Shown in pieces: positions 51,787-60,320 of a stretch of 64,000 nucleotides of DNA. The position numbers and the translations under genes were made by a program. The DNA comes from CBFHWU01 sp965659665 (GTDB lineage Bacteria > Bacteroidota > Bacteroidia > Flavobacteriales > Flavobacteriaceae). The stretch covers positions 1 to 64,000 of the forward strand of contig CBFHWU010000015.1 in the NCBI GenBank assembly GCA_965659665.1, in the 5' to 3' direction. Under the pieces are notes generated by a model. It saw only the letters and a program-made list of their open reading frames with translations. It ran no database searches and was not told the DNA's origin. Positions within the stretch are counted from its first letter, which is position 1. Every line of letters starts with the position of its first letter.

Positions 51787-52401
51787 ATGGATTACATTAA
51801 TATATTTGTAAAAAGTATTTTTATTGACAATATGATTTTTGCCTATTTTTTGGGCATGTGTTCCTATTTGGCGGTCTCAAAAACAGTAAAAACAGCTGTT
51901 GGTTTGGGCCTTGCCGTAGTTTTTGTTTTGTCCATTACAGTCCCTATTAATTTTCTTATTGATAATTATCTCTTAAAACCAGGTGCATTAAGTTGGGCTG
52001 GACCTGAATATGCCCAGATTGACTTAAGCTTTTTAAGCTTTATCATGTTTATTGCTGTTATTGCCTCAATGGTTCAACTGGTTGAAATGATCGTAGAAAA
52101 ATTTGCTCCTGCCCTTTACGGCGCACTGGGGATATTTTTACCGCTCATTGCAGTAAATTGTGCCATACTTGGTGGATCACTATTTATGCAACAAAAAGAT
52201 TTTGCGGGAATAGGAGAGTCAGCAATTTACGGCTTTGGATCAGGTATTGGTTGGTTGTTGGCTATTGTGGCTATAGCAGCCATAAGAGAAAAAATTGCAT
52301 ATTCAAATGTTCCAGCTCCATTAAGAGGCTTGGGCATTACCTTTATAATTACAGGCTTAATGGCAATTGGGTTCATGAGCTTTATGGGAATTAAACTTTA
52401 A
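51787..52401 (+). CDS. nqrE: Na+-translocating NADH:quinone reductase subunit E
   Basis: 204 residues, six membrane helices. Blocks: DNMIFAYFLGMCSYLAVSK (conserved Cys), VQLVEMIVEKFAPALYGALG, IFLPLIAVNCAILGGSLFM (second conserved Cys) and GIGWLLAIVAIAAIREKIAY. Together with NqrD it holds the membrane [2Fe-2S] centre. It lies 3 bases after nqrD and 14 bases before nqrF. Confidence 0.96.
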   Translation: MDYINIFVKSIFIDNMIFAYFLGMCSYLAVSKTVKTAVGLGLAVVFVLSITVPINFLIDNYLLKPGALSWAGPEYAQIDLSFLSFIMFIAVIASMVQLVEMIVEKFAPALYGALGIFLPLIAVNCAILGGSLFMQQKDFAGIGESAIYGFGSGIGWLLAIVAIAAIREKIAYSNVPAPLRGLGITFIITGLMAIGFMSFMGIKL

Positions 52402-52415
52402 CACAAAATATATAG

Positions 52416-53711
52416 ATGAATACTACCGTAATACTAGCGAGTGTAATCGTTTTTTTAATCATTATTTTTTTATTAGTTGGAATGTTGTTGGGTGCTAAAG
52501 CACGCTTGTTGCCCTCAGGACCAGTAAAGCTATTTATCAACGGGCAAAAAGATGTCGAGGTATCCTCTGGATCTACATTACTGACTACACTAGGGAACAG
52601 CAAAATATTTTTACCATCTGCTTGTGGAGGTGGAGGCACCTGTATCCAGTGCAAATGTGTGATCAAAGACGGTGGAGGTGAAATTCTTCCCACCGAAGCT
52701 CCTCATTTTTCAAGAAAAGAAATAGCTGAAGGTTGGCGTTTGGGATGTCAAGTTAAGGTAAAACAAGATATGGTTATCGAAATACCTGAGGAGGTATTTG
52801 GAATAAAAAAGTGGGAAGCTACCGTTGTGCGTAATTGGAATGTGGCTTCATTTATCAAGGAATTTGTTGTTGAAATTCCTGAAGCAATGGATTATGAAGC
52901 GGGGGGCTATATTCAAATTGAAATACCTCCATGTGAAGTCCCTTTTTCCTCTATTGACATTAGTGCACACCCGGAGGAGCATCCAGAGGATATTCAAAAA
53001 TTTAAATTGGAGTGGGATAAGTTTGGATTGTGGGACTTAAATATGAAAAATACAGAGTTGGTTGAACGTGCTTATTCCATGGCGTCTTTTCCAGCAGAAG
53101 GACGCGAAATTATGTTAAATGTGCGTATCGCCACTCCTCCTTTTGATCGAGCTAAAAACGGGTGGATGGATGTAAACCCTGGGGTTGCATCCTCTTATAT
53201 TTTTTCAAAAAAACCTGGAGATAAAGTTACCATTTCTGGTCCTTATGGTGAATTTTTTATTAATCATTCTGATGCTGAAATGCTTTATGTAGGGGGAGGT
53301 GCAGGGATGGCTCCCATGCGTTCACATTTATATCACTTGTTCAGAACCCTCCAAACGGGTCGTAAAGTCACTTTCTGGTATGGTGGTCGTTCTAAGCGGG
53401 AATTATTTTACTCTGAACACTTCAGAGCTTTAGAACGTGACTTCCCAAACTTTAAATTCTATATTGCGCTTTCTGAACCTATGGAAGAGGATAATTGGAA
53501 GGTTAAAGATGGCTTGGATGGTGAAGGAGACGGTTTTGTTGGGTTTGTTCACCAAACAGTGATTGATAATTACTTAAATTATCATGAAGCTCCTGAAGAT
53601 ATTGAAGTATATTTTTGTGGTCCTCCATTAATGAATATGGCTATAGAAAAGATGGCTGAAGATTTTGGTGTTCCGCCAGAAAATGTGCGTTTTGATGACT
53701 TTGGAGGGTAA
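52416..53711 (+). CDS. nqrF: Na+-translocating NADH:quinone reductase subunit F
   Basis: 431 residues. N-terminal membrane anchor (about 4-26). Then a [2Fe-2S] ferredoxin domain with Cys70, Cys76, Cys79 and Cys111 (C-x5-C-x2-C...C; motif SACGGGGTCIQCKC). Then a FAD-binding domain (RAYSMASFPAEG) and an NADH-binding domain (YVGGGAGMAPMRSHLYHL, FYIALSEPMEEDNW, YFCGPPLMNMAI). It is the NADH entry point of the complex. The last 17 bases overlap the next small gene. Confidence 0.96.
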   Translation: MNTTVILASVIVFLIIIFLLVGMLLGAKARLLPSGPVKLFINGQKDVEVSSGSTLLTTLGNSKIFLPSACGGGGTCIQCKCVIKDGGGEILPTEAPHFSRKEIAEGWRLGCQVKVKQDMVIEIPEEVFGIKKWEATVVRNWNVASFIKEFVVEIPEAMDYEAGGYIQIEIPPCEVPFSSIDISAHPEEHPEDIQKFKLEWDKFGLWDLNMKNTELVERAYSMASFPAEGREIMLNVRIATPPFDRAKNGWMDVNPGVASSYIFSKKPGDKVTISGPYGEFFINHSDAEMLYVGGGAGMAPMRSHLYHLFRTLQTGRKVTFWYGGRSKRELFYSEHFRALERDFPNFKFYIALSEPMEEDNWKVKDGLDGEGDGFVGFVHQTVIDNYLNYHEAPEDIEVYFCGPPLMNMAIEKMAEDFGVPPENVRFDDFGG

Positions 53712-54060
53712 TCTTACATCCCAAGAACTGCACCAGTTGGCTATGACCACAGTGGGATCAGCTCTTGAAGAATTAGGCTATGAATTTTTGGCTGTAAACA
53801 GCCAACTCAAAAAAGATCCTCAATTTGTTTGCTTAAAAAACAACAAACTTTTCTTTATTGTCGTTCAAGCGGTTTCTTATCCTAATGACCCCAAAAAATT
53901 TGATCAACAATTATTGGATCAAATTAGTACACACGCTGCTAAGTTTAAAGCGACCACTTTTTATGCGGGTGTTGGACTTGCGCATGCAGAAGATTATACC
54001 AAAAAGTTAAAAAAGAACGATCCTTACGTAATTAATTATGAAGGTTTACAAGCTGTTTAG
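53695..54060 (+). CDS. Small nqr-linked protein of unknown function
   Basis: 121 residues from the ATG at 53695, which lies within the end of nqrF (17-base overlap). Readable blocks: ELHQLAMTTVGSALEELGYE, FLAVNSQLKKDPQFVCLKNN, LFFIVVQAVSYPNDP and HAAKFKATTFYAGVGLAHAED. It is soluble, with no signal or membrane segment. The alpha/beta pattern, with the strand text VCLKNNKLFFIVVQAV, is reminiscent of nuclease-like or PD-(D/E)XK-like small folds, but no catalytic triad is clear. I recall homologues at the same place in other flavobacteria, often annotated only by their nqr neighbour. Assembly or regulation of Nqr is a guess. It overlaps apbE by 23 bases. Confidence 0.8.
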   Translation: MTLEGNLTSQELHQLAMTTVGSALEELGYEFLAVNSQLKKDPQFVCLKNNKLFFIVVQAVSYPNDPKKFDQQLLDQISTHAAKFKATTFYAGVGLAHAEDYTKKLKKNDPYVINYEGLQAV

Positions 54061-55021
54061 CATACTTTTTTTGATTGTAGTTTTTCAATCATGTAAGCAA
54101 CCTCAAACTCTCCAGGGGTATGCATTAGGGACCACTTATTCTGTTCAGTATTCTGATTACTCTTCTAGTGATGAAGTTTTAAATGGGGTAGAAGATGCTT
54201 TTTACGTACTTAACAAATCCTTATCAACATACCTTCCCAATTCGGATATATCAAAAATCAATGCTGGAGACTCCACAATTGTAGTAGATCAACATTTCGT
54301 GAATGTTTTTCTTAAATCCAAAGAGGTTTGGTCAAATTCATCCGGATTTTTTGACCCTACTGTGGGTGCTCTTGCCAATGCTTATGGGTTTGGTCCCGAG
54401 GAGCCACTTCAAACAATATCAAAAGCTCATTTGGATAGCTTACTTCTTATCACAGGATTTGATAAAGTTCATCTGTCCCGCAAGAATACCATTGAAAAAC
54501 AGCACCCCTCCATTCAGTTGGATTTTAATGCCATCGCAAAAGGATATGCTGTCGATGTTGTAGGACAATTGATGGATTCGTTAGGATATCAGGACTATTT
54601 GATTGAAATTGGTGGAGAGTTGCTGGCTAAAGGTAAGCATCCAAAAAAAGAGCTTCCATGGACAGTCGGAATACAAGATCCAAGTCAATCAGAACGTCTC
54701 CAACCGTTGAAAACAGTTCAATTATACAACGAAGCTTTAGCCACATCGGGAAATTATCGAAAGTACAGATTAGATTCATTAACGGGTCAAAAGTTTGTAC
54801 ATACAATTAATCCTAAAACCGGACTAGCAAGAACCTCGAATATTCTTAGCGCATCGGTTATAGCACCCGATTGCATGACTGCTGATGCCTATGCAACTGC
54901 GCTTATGGCTATGCCTAATGAATTGGCAAGTAAAATGCTGCAAAATAATCCCACGTTGAAAACGTATCGGATTCTAGCTGTGAATGATACGATTCAATCG
55001 ATATCTATAGGAATTTACTAA
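54038..55021 (+). CDS. apbE: FAD:protein FMN transferase ApbE, lipoprotein
   Basis: 327 residues. Lipobox region LFLIVVFQSC (Cys19) anchors it facing the periplasm. It takes FMN from FAD and bonds it to Thr in S-G-A-T-type motifs, here NqrB and NqrC. Blocks: GYALGTTYSVQY, NKSLSTYLPNSDISKIN, FFDPTVGALANAYGFG, LDFNAIAKGYAVDVVG, YLIEIGGELLAKG and TINPKTGLARTSNI. The last gene of the nqr operon; its stop interlocks (CTAA) with that of the convergent methyltransferase. Confidence 0.95.
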   Translation: MKVYKLFSILFLIVVFQSCKQPQTLQGYALGTTYSVQYSDYSSSDEVLNGVEDAFYVLNKSLSTYLPNSDISKINAGDSTIVVDQHFVNVFLKSKEVWSNSSGFFDPTVGALANAYGFGPEEPLQTISKAHLDSLLLITGFDKVHLSRKNTIEKQHPSIQLDFNAIAKGYAVDVVGQLMDSLGYQDYLIEIGGELLAKGKHPKKELPWTVGIQDPSQSERLQPLKTVQLYNEALATSGNYRKYRLDSLTGQKFVHTINPKTGLARTSNILSASVIAPDCMTADAYATALMAMPNELASKMLQNNPTLKTYRILAVNDTIQSISIGIY

Positions 55022-55785
55022 GGTTTTCTACAAACAGGAATATATTCTGTGTTTGAAATTCGATAACGTTCAATGTCTTCTTTAGTAAAATGTTGTGCAT
55101 ATTGTATCGCTTCAACCTCAAAACCTATTGAAGAAAGTTTTGTAAAATAATCCATTCCATACACTCGTACGTGATCATATTGACCAAAGATCAAAGCACG
55201 TTCTTTTGGATCAGTAATATGATCATCACTAAAAGTTACTTTCCTTGAAGCATCAAGAGGGATTTGTAAAATGGCAATTCCTTTTGGTTTCAAAACTCTA
55301 AAAATCTCCTTCATGCCTAAAGTGTCATTTTGAATATGTTCTAAAACATGATTACAAAATATCCAATCAAAACGCTGGTCATCAAAAGGCAAATGACATA
55401 TATCTGCTTTTACATCGGCAAGTGGAGATTCGATATCGGCAGTGATATACTCTTTGAGGTTTAATTTTTTAAAACGTTTTAAAAAAGCCTGTTCAGGAGC
55501 GATATGCAATACTCGAGATGAGGATTCAAAGAAATTTGTTTCATTTTTTAAATATAACCATAAAAGCCTGTGACGCTCCAAAGATAGTGTTCCTGGGCTG
55601 AGTACATTGTCCCTTTGTTTGAGATACCCATAAGGAAGAAAACTAGAATAATTTTTGCCATCAATAGGATCTGTAAAGGTATTTCCTCTGTAATAAAATT
55701 GTATTAGAGGTCGAATCCATCGACTGATTCTTAGCAGGATAGGTCTTGGAATTTTATTTAACACTGTTGAAACGAGGGCTTTCAC
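55018..55785 (-). CDS. Class I SAM-dependent methyltransferase (Methyltransf_11 type)
   Basis: 255 residues. SAM fold with VLHIAPEQAFLKRFKKL (motif I), EYITADIESPLADVKADI, FDWIFCNHVLEHIQND and IFRVLKPKGIAILQIPLD. The N-terminus (PRPILLRISRWIRPLIQFYY) is basic and amphipathic. The glycine-rich loop of motif I is altered (HIAPE instead of DxGxG), as in a group of methyltransferases found near glycosyltransferases. The substrate is unknown. It overlaps map by 4 bases, so it is translated with it. Confidence 0.85.
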   Translation of the reverse strand: MKALVSTVLNKIPRPILLRISRWIRPLIQFYYRGNTFTDPIDGKNYSSFLPYGYLKQRDNVLSPGTLSLERHRLLWLYLKNETNFFESSSRVLHIAPEQAFLKRFKKLNLKEYITADIESPLADVKADICHLPFDDQRFDWIFCNHVLEHIQNDTLGMKEIFRVLKPKGIAILQIPLDASRKVTFSDDHITDPKERALIFGQYDHVRVYGMDYFTKLSSIGFEVEAIQYAQHFTKEDIERYRISNTEYIPVCRKP

Positions 55786-56600
55786 GTAATTTTTAATTTT
55801 GATCGAAAGGGAATTTCTTCATCAGAGTCAATACCTAATGATTCATAGATATAATCAAAAGTGGAGAGAAGTTCAGGCTTGCCATCAATAAGCGCGATGT
55901 TATGTTCAAAATGAGCACTTGGCTTATCATCTGCTGTTAGAATTGTCCAACCATCTTTAAGTTGTTTAATTCGATGTGTACCTGCATTAATCATAGGTTC
56001 AATCGCAACCACCATTCCTTCAAGAAATTTTTTTCCTGTTCCTCGTCGACCGTAGTTGGGCATTTCGGGTTTTTCATGCATGGTTTTTCCAAGTCCATGG
56101 CCTACCAACTCTCTTACGACTCCATAGTTATGGGTTTCAGTGTATTGTTGTATGGCAAAGCCTACGTCCCCCACACGGTTACCTTGTCTAAAAGCGTCGA
56201 TTCCTTCATACAAGGATTCTTTGGTGATTTGTAATAATTTTTTTGTTGCTTGATCTACATTACCCACCTCAAATGTGTAGGCGTGGTCTCCATAAAATCC
56301 ATTCATCAACACTCCACAATCAATAGAGATGATATCTCCATCATTAAGCGGTGTTTTATTTGGAATGCCATGAACTACTTGTGAATTGGGACTAACGCAC
56401 AGCGTGTTGGGGAAATCATATAATCCTAAGAAACCTGGCACGGCTTTATGATCACGAATAAAGGTTTCTGCTCGTTCATCTAAATAAAGAGAGGATACAC
56501 CAGGCCTAATTTCTTTGGCCAACATCCCTAAGGTTTTAGACACTAATAGGGCACTTTGTCTAATAAGCTCAATTTCTTCCTTTGTTTTTCGAAATGACAT
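55782..56600 (-). CDS. map: Methionine aminopeptidase type I
   Basis: 272 residues from the ATG at 56600 (MSFRKTKEEIELIRQSALL). A longer reading from 56639 overlaps the thioredoxin-like gene and is less likely, although coupling cannot be ruled out. Metal ligands: DGDIISIDCGV (Asp), GDHAYTFEVG (Asp), VGHGLGKTMHEKP (His), GMVVAIEPMINAG (Glu) and SAHFEHNIALI (Glu). It removes N-terminal Met from new proteins. The gap to the upstream gene is 4 bases. Confidence 0.94.
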   Translation of the reverse strand: MSFRKTKEEIELIRQSALLVSKTLGMLAKEIRPGVSSLYLDERAETFIRDHKAVPGFLGLYDFPNTLCVSPNSQVVHGIPNKTPLNDGDIISIDCGVLMNGFYGDHAYTFEVGNVDQATKKLLQITKESLYEGIDAFRQGNRVGDVGFAIQQYTETHNYGVVRELVGHGLGKTMHEKPEMPNYGRRGTGKKFLEGMVVAIEPMINAGTHRIKQLKDGWTILTADDKPSAHFEHNIALIDGKPELLSTFDYIYESLGIDSDEEIPFRSKLKIT

Positions 56601-56604
56601 AAAA

Positions 56605-57105
56605 TCAAAAATCGTAGACGTTGCGATACTCTGAACCATTCAAAATAGCCAACATATCTTCCTCTAAAGAGATTACAGGAAATTCCACAATTCGGTTGAT
56701 TTCTTTTTCCCCTTTAAAAAAAATAATTGTGGGAACATATTCAATCCCATAAACTTGTTCAATTCCGCTAGGGGTCATTTTATCTTTATCAACAGCGGTG
56801 TATTGTATTTCAGTATTGGTGAGATCCAAGGAATTTATAATTTTAAAAAACGCAGGAACTTCTCTTCGGCTATCCTCGCACCAAGTTCCCATAAAAAGCT
56901 GAATTCTAATATTTTTAAATAAAGGATTAAGTTGTTGTACGATTTCTTGGTTTGGGGTATATTCTTCAAAAGTAGAATTAAACCATTCTGAATAGGGTTT
57001 TTCTAATAAATCATCAGGTTCAAATGAGCCCACAAGAAGAGGAGTGTCTTGTGCGAATCCAGAGATCCTCAAGAGCAAGTAACTAACGATTAAAATATTT
57101 TTCAT
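56605..57105 (-). CDS. Exported thioredoxin-like protein with a single-cysteine WCEDS motif
   Basis: 166 residues. Signal peptide (MKNILIVSYLLLRISGFAQ). The redox motif is FMGTWCEDSRREVPAF, where the second Cys of the usual WCxxC is replaced by Ser. Other thioredoxin-fold parts are present: YTAVDKDKMTPSGIEQVYGIEYVPTIIFF with cis-Pro (VPT). It may act as a monothiol exchanger or as a chaperone in the periplasm. It is followed closely by map and preceded by gpmI (5-base gap), all in the same direction. Confidence 0.8.
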   Translation of the reverse strand: MKNILIVSYLLLRISGFAQDTPLLVGSFEPDDLLEKPYSEWFNSTFEEYTPNQEIVQQLNPLFKNIRIQLFMGTWCEDSRREVPAFFKIINSLDLTNTEIQYTAVDKDKMTPSGIEQVYGIEYVPTIIFFKGEKEINRIVEFPVISLEEDMLAILNGSEYRNVYDF

Positions 57106-57110
57106 ATTAA

Positions 57111-58628
57111 TTAAATTAAAGATTTAGAAGTCATTGATTTGGGTTGTTCGACCCCCATCAATCGTAACACAGTGGGTGCAACGTCGCTCAATATACCATT
57201 TTGAATAGACTTTATATCATTGTCCAACAAAATAATAGGAACTAAATTGGTGGTGTGGGCAGTATTTGGACTACCATCCTCGTTCATCATCGTATCACAA
57301 TTTCCATGATCGGCAATGATAATAATGCTGTATTCCGAATCTAGTCCTGCAAGTACAACATCTTTGGTACAAGTATCTACAATTTCACATGCTTTAATGG
57401 CAGCAGGCATACTTCCAGTATGACCCACCATGTCCGGGTTAGCAAAATTTAGACAGACAAAATCGGCAGATTTGTTTTTTAGTTCAGGGAGTATATTATC
57501 ACAAATATCAAAGGCACTCATTTCTGGTTTCAAATCATAAGTAGCGACTTTAGGCGAGGGACATAAAATTCGATGCTCCCCCTTAAAGGGCTCTTCTCTC
57601 CCTCCATTAAAGAAAAAAGTGACATGCGGATATTTTTCTGTCTCTGCAATACGGATTTGGGTTTTCCCAGCTTTTGACAAGGTTTCCCCTAATGTAGAGG
57701 AAATATTTTCTTTGTCATAAACAACGTTAACTTTTTTGAAGGAATTGTCGTAATTGGTGAAGGTTACAAAGTGAAGTGGCATTTTGTTCATCTCATACTC
57801 TTCAAAATTCTCTTGGCTTAATGCTTGGGTGAGTTGTCGTCCGCGGTCAGTTCTAAAATTAAAAAAGATAATCACATCATTTTCACTAATTGTGGTCAAA
57901 GGATCTCCATGATGATTAGTCATCACAATGGGTTCAATAAATTCATCTAAAATTCCTTTGTCATAACTCATTTGTATGCTTTGGGCTATATCGGTAGAGG
58001 GACTTCCAATTCCTTTGACCACCAAATCATAACATTTTTTCACTCGCTCCCATCGCTTGTCTCGGTCCATGGCATAGTAACGTCCAATTACACTTGCCAA
58101 TTGTGCTCCATTGTTTGCACAGCTATTTTCTAAATCGATTAAAAATTCTTTTCCTGACTTAGGGTCAACATCTCTGCCATCTGTGAATGCGTGTACAAAA
58201 ACCTGTTCTACTCCAGCCTTATGAGTAGCTTCAAGAAGTCCTTTGACATGACTGATGTGCGCATGAACGCCTCCATCAGAAACCAATCCCATGAGATGGA
58301 CTTTTTTGTTATTTTCTTTCGCGTATCGAAACGCGTCTTGTAGTACTATTTCATCTTTTAATGCATTATTTTGGACAGCCAAATTGATTCGAGCTAAATC
58401 TTGATAAACGATTCGGCCAGCACCCAAATTCATGTGTCCTACTTCACTATTTCCCATTTGACCTTCGGGTAAACCAACATGCATACCATCGGTGTGAAGC
58501 TTGGCATGAGGAAAGTTTTGATAAAGTGAATCAATAAATGGAGTTTGTGCTTGTTCGATCGCTGAAATAGATGGATTAGGAGAGATGCCCCAACCGTCCA
58601 AAATCATTAAAAGTACGCGTTTGTTCAT
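57111..58628 (-). CDS. gpmI: Cofactor-independent phosphoglycerate mutase
   Basis: 505 residues, normal length. It interconverts 3- and 2-phosphoglycerate using two Mn2+. Blocks: LLMILDGWGISPN (metal Asp), GQMGNSEVGHMNLGAGRIV (catalytic Ser), DGGVHAHISHV, HAFTDGRDVDPKSG, NFRTDRGRQLTQAL, FANPDMVGHTGSM and IIADHGNCDTM. It appears to have its own promoter (58646-58653). Confidence 0.96.
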   Translation of the reverse strand: MNKRVLLMILDGWGISPNPSISAIEQAQTPFIDSLYQNFPHAKLHTDGMHVGLPEGQMGNSEVGHMNLGAGRIVYQDLARINLAVQNNALKDEIVLQDAFRYAKENNKKVHLMGLVSDGGVHAHISHVKGLLEATHKAGVEQVFVHAFTDGRDVDPKSGKEFLIDLENSCANNGAQLASVIGRYYAMDRDKRWERVKKCYDLVVKGIGSPSTDIAQSIQMSYDKGILDEFIEPIVMTNHHGDPLTTISENDVIIFFNFRTDRGRQLTQALSQENFEEYEMNKMPLHFVTFTNYDNSFKKVNVVYDKENISSTLGETLSKAGKTQIRIAETEKYPHVTFFFNGGREEPFKGEHRILCPSPKVATYDLKPEMSAFDICDNILPELKNKSADFVCLNFANPDMVGHTGSMPAAIKACEIVDTCTKDVVLAGLDSEYSIIIIADHGNCDTMMNEDGSPNTAHTTNLVPIILLDNDIKSIQNGILSDVAPTVLRLMGVEQPKSMTSKSLI

Positions 58629-58645
58629 GGTTGAATTTTAAATCG

Positions 58646-58653
58646 CAAATATA
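58646..58653 (-). promoter_or_regulatory. -7 promoter element (TATATTTG) for gpmI
   Basis: The minus strand reads TATATTTG 17 bases before the gpmI ATG, in the 39-base gap after the M15 peptidase gene. No clear -33 element was found. Confidence 0.5.
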
Positions 58654-58667
58654 ACGAAATGGATGAC

Positions 58668-59372
58668 TCATTGCTTAGCGATTAAAGAGGAATCTATCCC
58701 CTTAATATGGTGGTTTAAATAATTCATTAAAAAAGAATCTGTGAGGTATTCTTTTCCGAGTAGTTCAGGCTGATCTACAATGGATGTTAAATCCAATAAT
58801 AAAAATTCTTTTAAATAATTAACAGAAAAAGGCTCATAACTGTAATGCCACGGTTCATACAAAAACCCCTTTCTGTGTGGGTCACGGGTATAGGTCAAAA
58901 CAAATCCAAAGCGTTGCGCATTAGTGGTCATCCATTTATGCAAATTTTCATAAGGACCACCATTATGGAATTTTTCTTGAACTAAGATGTCACCATTGGG
59001 GGTAACAGCACCATCTGTGATATCGATTTCGGTCCCCCAGTGGTGTCGAGAAGTACCTGGTATAGTTGAGTATTCTATGATTTTTAAAACCGCAGCTTCT
59101 CCAGAAAGGCCTTGTAGGGTGTAACGGTTAAATTTCCTATTCCATATTTCAAGCTGGCGCTGGTAGGACCTATATCCCGATACAATTTCTATTTTAATTC
59201 CATCTTTTTTAGCAGCTTGAGCCATATCCAAAAAAGCATTATATACCTCGGGGAGTACCAGATTTTGGGTAAGAACAGGCTTACCTTGCCCAATTAATAG
59301 TTCTCTTTTTATAAGTTGTCCTGTCACCATATTAAAACTCAATAAACATAACACACATGAAATGACTAACAT
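58668..59372 (-). CDS. M15-family D-alanyl-D-alanine carboxypeptidase (VanY-like), exported
   Basis: 234 residues. Signal peptide at 1-18 (VISCVLCLLSFNMVTG). Zinc and substrate blocks: IEIVSGYRSYQRQLEIWNRKF, GTSRHHWGTEIDITDG (HxxxxxxD) and LYEPWHYSYEP (second His). It trims D-Ala from peptidoglycan stem peptides or related molecules. It begins 3 bases after the GNAT gene stop and could be co-transcribed with it. Confidence 0.9.
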   Translation of the reverse strand: MLVISCVLCLLSFNMVTGQLIKRELLIGQGKPVLTQNLVLPEVYNAFLDMAQAAKKDGIKIEIVSGYRSYQRQLEIWNRKFNRYTLQGLSGEAAVLKIIEYSTIPGTSRHHWGTEIDITDGAVTPNGDILVQEKFHNGGPYENLHKWMTTNAQRFGFVLTYTRDPHRKGFLYEPWHYSYEPFSVNYLKEFLLLDLTSIVDQPELLGKEYLTDSFLMNYLNHHIKGIDSSLIAKQ

Positions 59373-59375
59373 TTT

Positions 59376-59822
59376 TTATAATTTTTTTGACATTAAAAAG
59401 TGATCTCCAGCTGTAGGAATATGAAATATATTTCCTTGTTTTTTGTATCCCATTTTTTCATAAAAAGGAACAGCTAATATACGCGCATTCATCCACATCA
59501 AAGAAATGTTTGAATGTTTTGTAATACGTTCAGCTTCAAAAACCAAATTACGTCCAATCCCTTTGTGTTGATGATGTGCCGAAACGCCCATTCCTCTAAG
59601 CTGCATGTTGGGATACTCCATTACACTGTAGTTGGGATTAGGCATTAAAGTGAGAACCCCCACAAGAACTTTAGAGTCATACGCTCCCAAATGTATGGTT
59701 GAGGTTAAATCATCGCCTTCAAATCGGCAGCTTTCGACGGGTAAACCTGGTCGTAAAACAGGATGACGAATATCATAGGCCTCAGTGCTAGAAATTTTTT
59801 TAATGTGTATTTTTGATGACAT
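59376..59822 (-). CDS. GNAT N-acetyltransferase
   Basis: 148 residues from the ATG at 59822 (MSSKIHIKKIS); a TTG two codons upstream is also possible. Acetyl-CoA motif: MQLRGMGVSAHHQHKGIGRNLVFEAERI (Q/R-x-x-G-x-G/A). Also FYEKMGYKKQGNIFHI, the usual C-terminal block. The substrate is not known. It is divergent from another GNAT gene with a 10-base gap between start codons. Confidence 0.85.
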   Translation of the reverse strand: MSSKIHIKKISSTEAYDIRHPVLRPGLPVESCRFEGDDLTSTIHLGAYDSKVLVGVLTLMPNPNYSVMEYPNMQLRGMGVSAHHQHKGIGRNLVFEAERITKHSNISLMWMNARILAVPFYEKMGYKKQGNIFHIPTAGDHFLMSKKL

Positions 59823-59832
59823 ATTCAATGCT

Positions 59833-60255
59833 ATGGATGTTTTTCAATTTGAATTTTTAAAAATAGATAAAATCAAAGATATTATTCCTTTGATGCAAGA
59901 TTTCACAGCACATATCCATTCAGATCAAATTTTGGAAGAGCGATTTAGAGGAATGTTCACTTTTGCCTATGATTGTGTGGGCATTTATAAAGATTCTCGG
60001 CTCATCGGAATCTGTGGTTTATGGTATCAAGTAAGACATTATTCGGGAAAAAGTTGTGAATTAGATCATTTTTATATTGTTCCAGAGTTTCGTGGATCTG
60101 GAGTTGGAAAAAAGTTTTTAGATTGGCTGACACATGAGTTATCTGAATATGACGCTATTGAGCTTAATGCCTATATACCAAACGAAGATTCTCATCGCTT
60201 TTATGAGCGAGAGGGATTCAAAAAACTTGGATTTCACTTTGTAAGAGATATATAA
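59833..60255 (+). CDS. GNAT N-acetyltransferase
   Basis: 140 residues from the ATG at 59833; longer readings enter the divergent gene. Acetyl-CoA motif: FYIVPEFRGSGVGKKFLDWL (R-x-x-G-x-G). The C-terminal block HRFYEREGFKKLGFHFV is typical. It differs strongly from the neighbouring GNAT, so it is not a recent duplicate. The substrate is unknown. Confidence 0.85.
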   Translation: MDVFQFEFLKIDKIKDIIPLMQDFTAHIHSDQILEERFRGMFTFAYDCVGIYKDSRLIGICGLWYQVRHYSGKSCELDHFYIVPEFRGSGVGKKFLDWLTHELSEYDAIELNAYIPNEDSHRFYEREGFKKLGFHFVRDI

Positions 60256-60320
60256 ATAAAACAACATGATTTTTTTTGAAATTTTAACTTTTCTTATCCT
60301 TAAAGTTCTTAATTTAGAAC

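Noticed and set aside
56601..56639. Extended map start overlapping the thioredoxin-like gene
   Set aside because: The extra residues (MVQSIATSTIFDF) do not resemble methionine aminopeptidase; the ATG at 56600 does.
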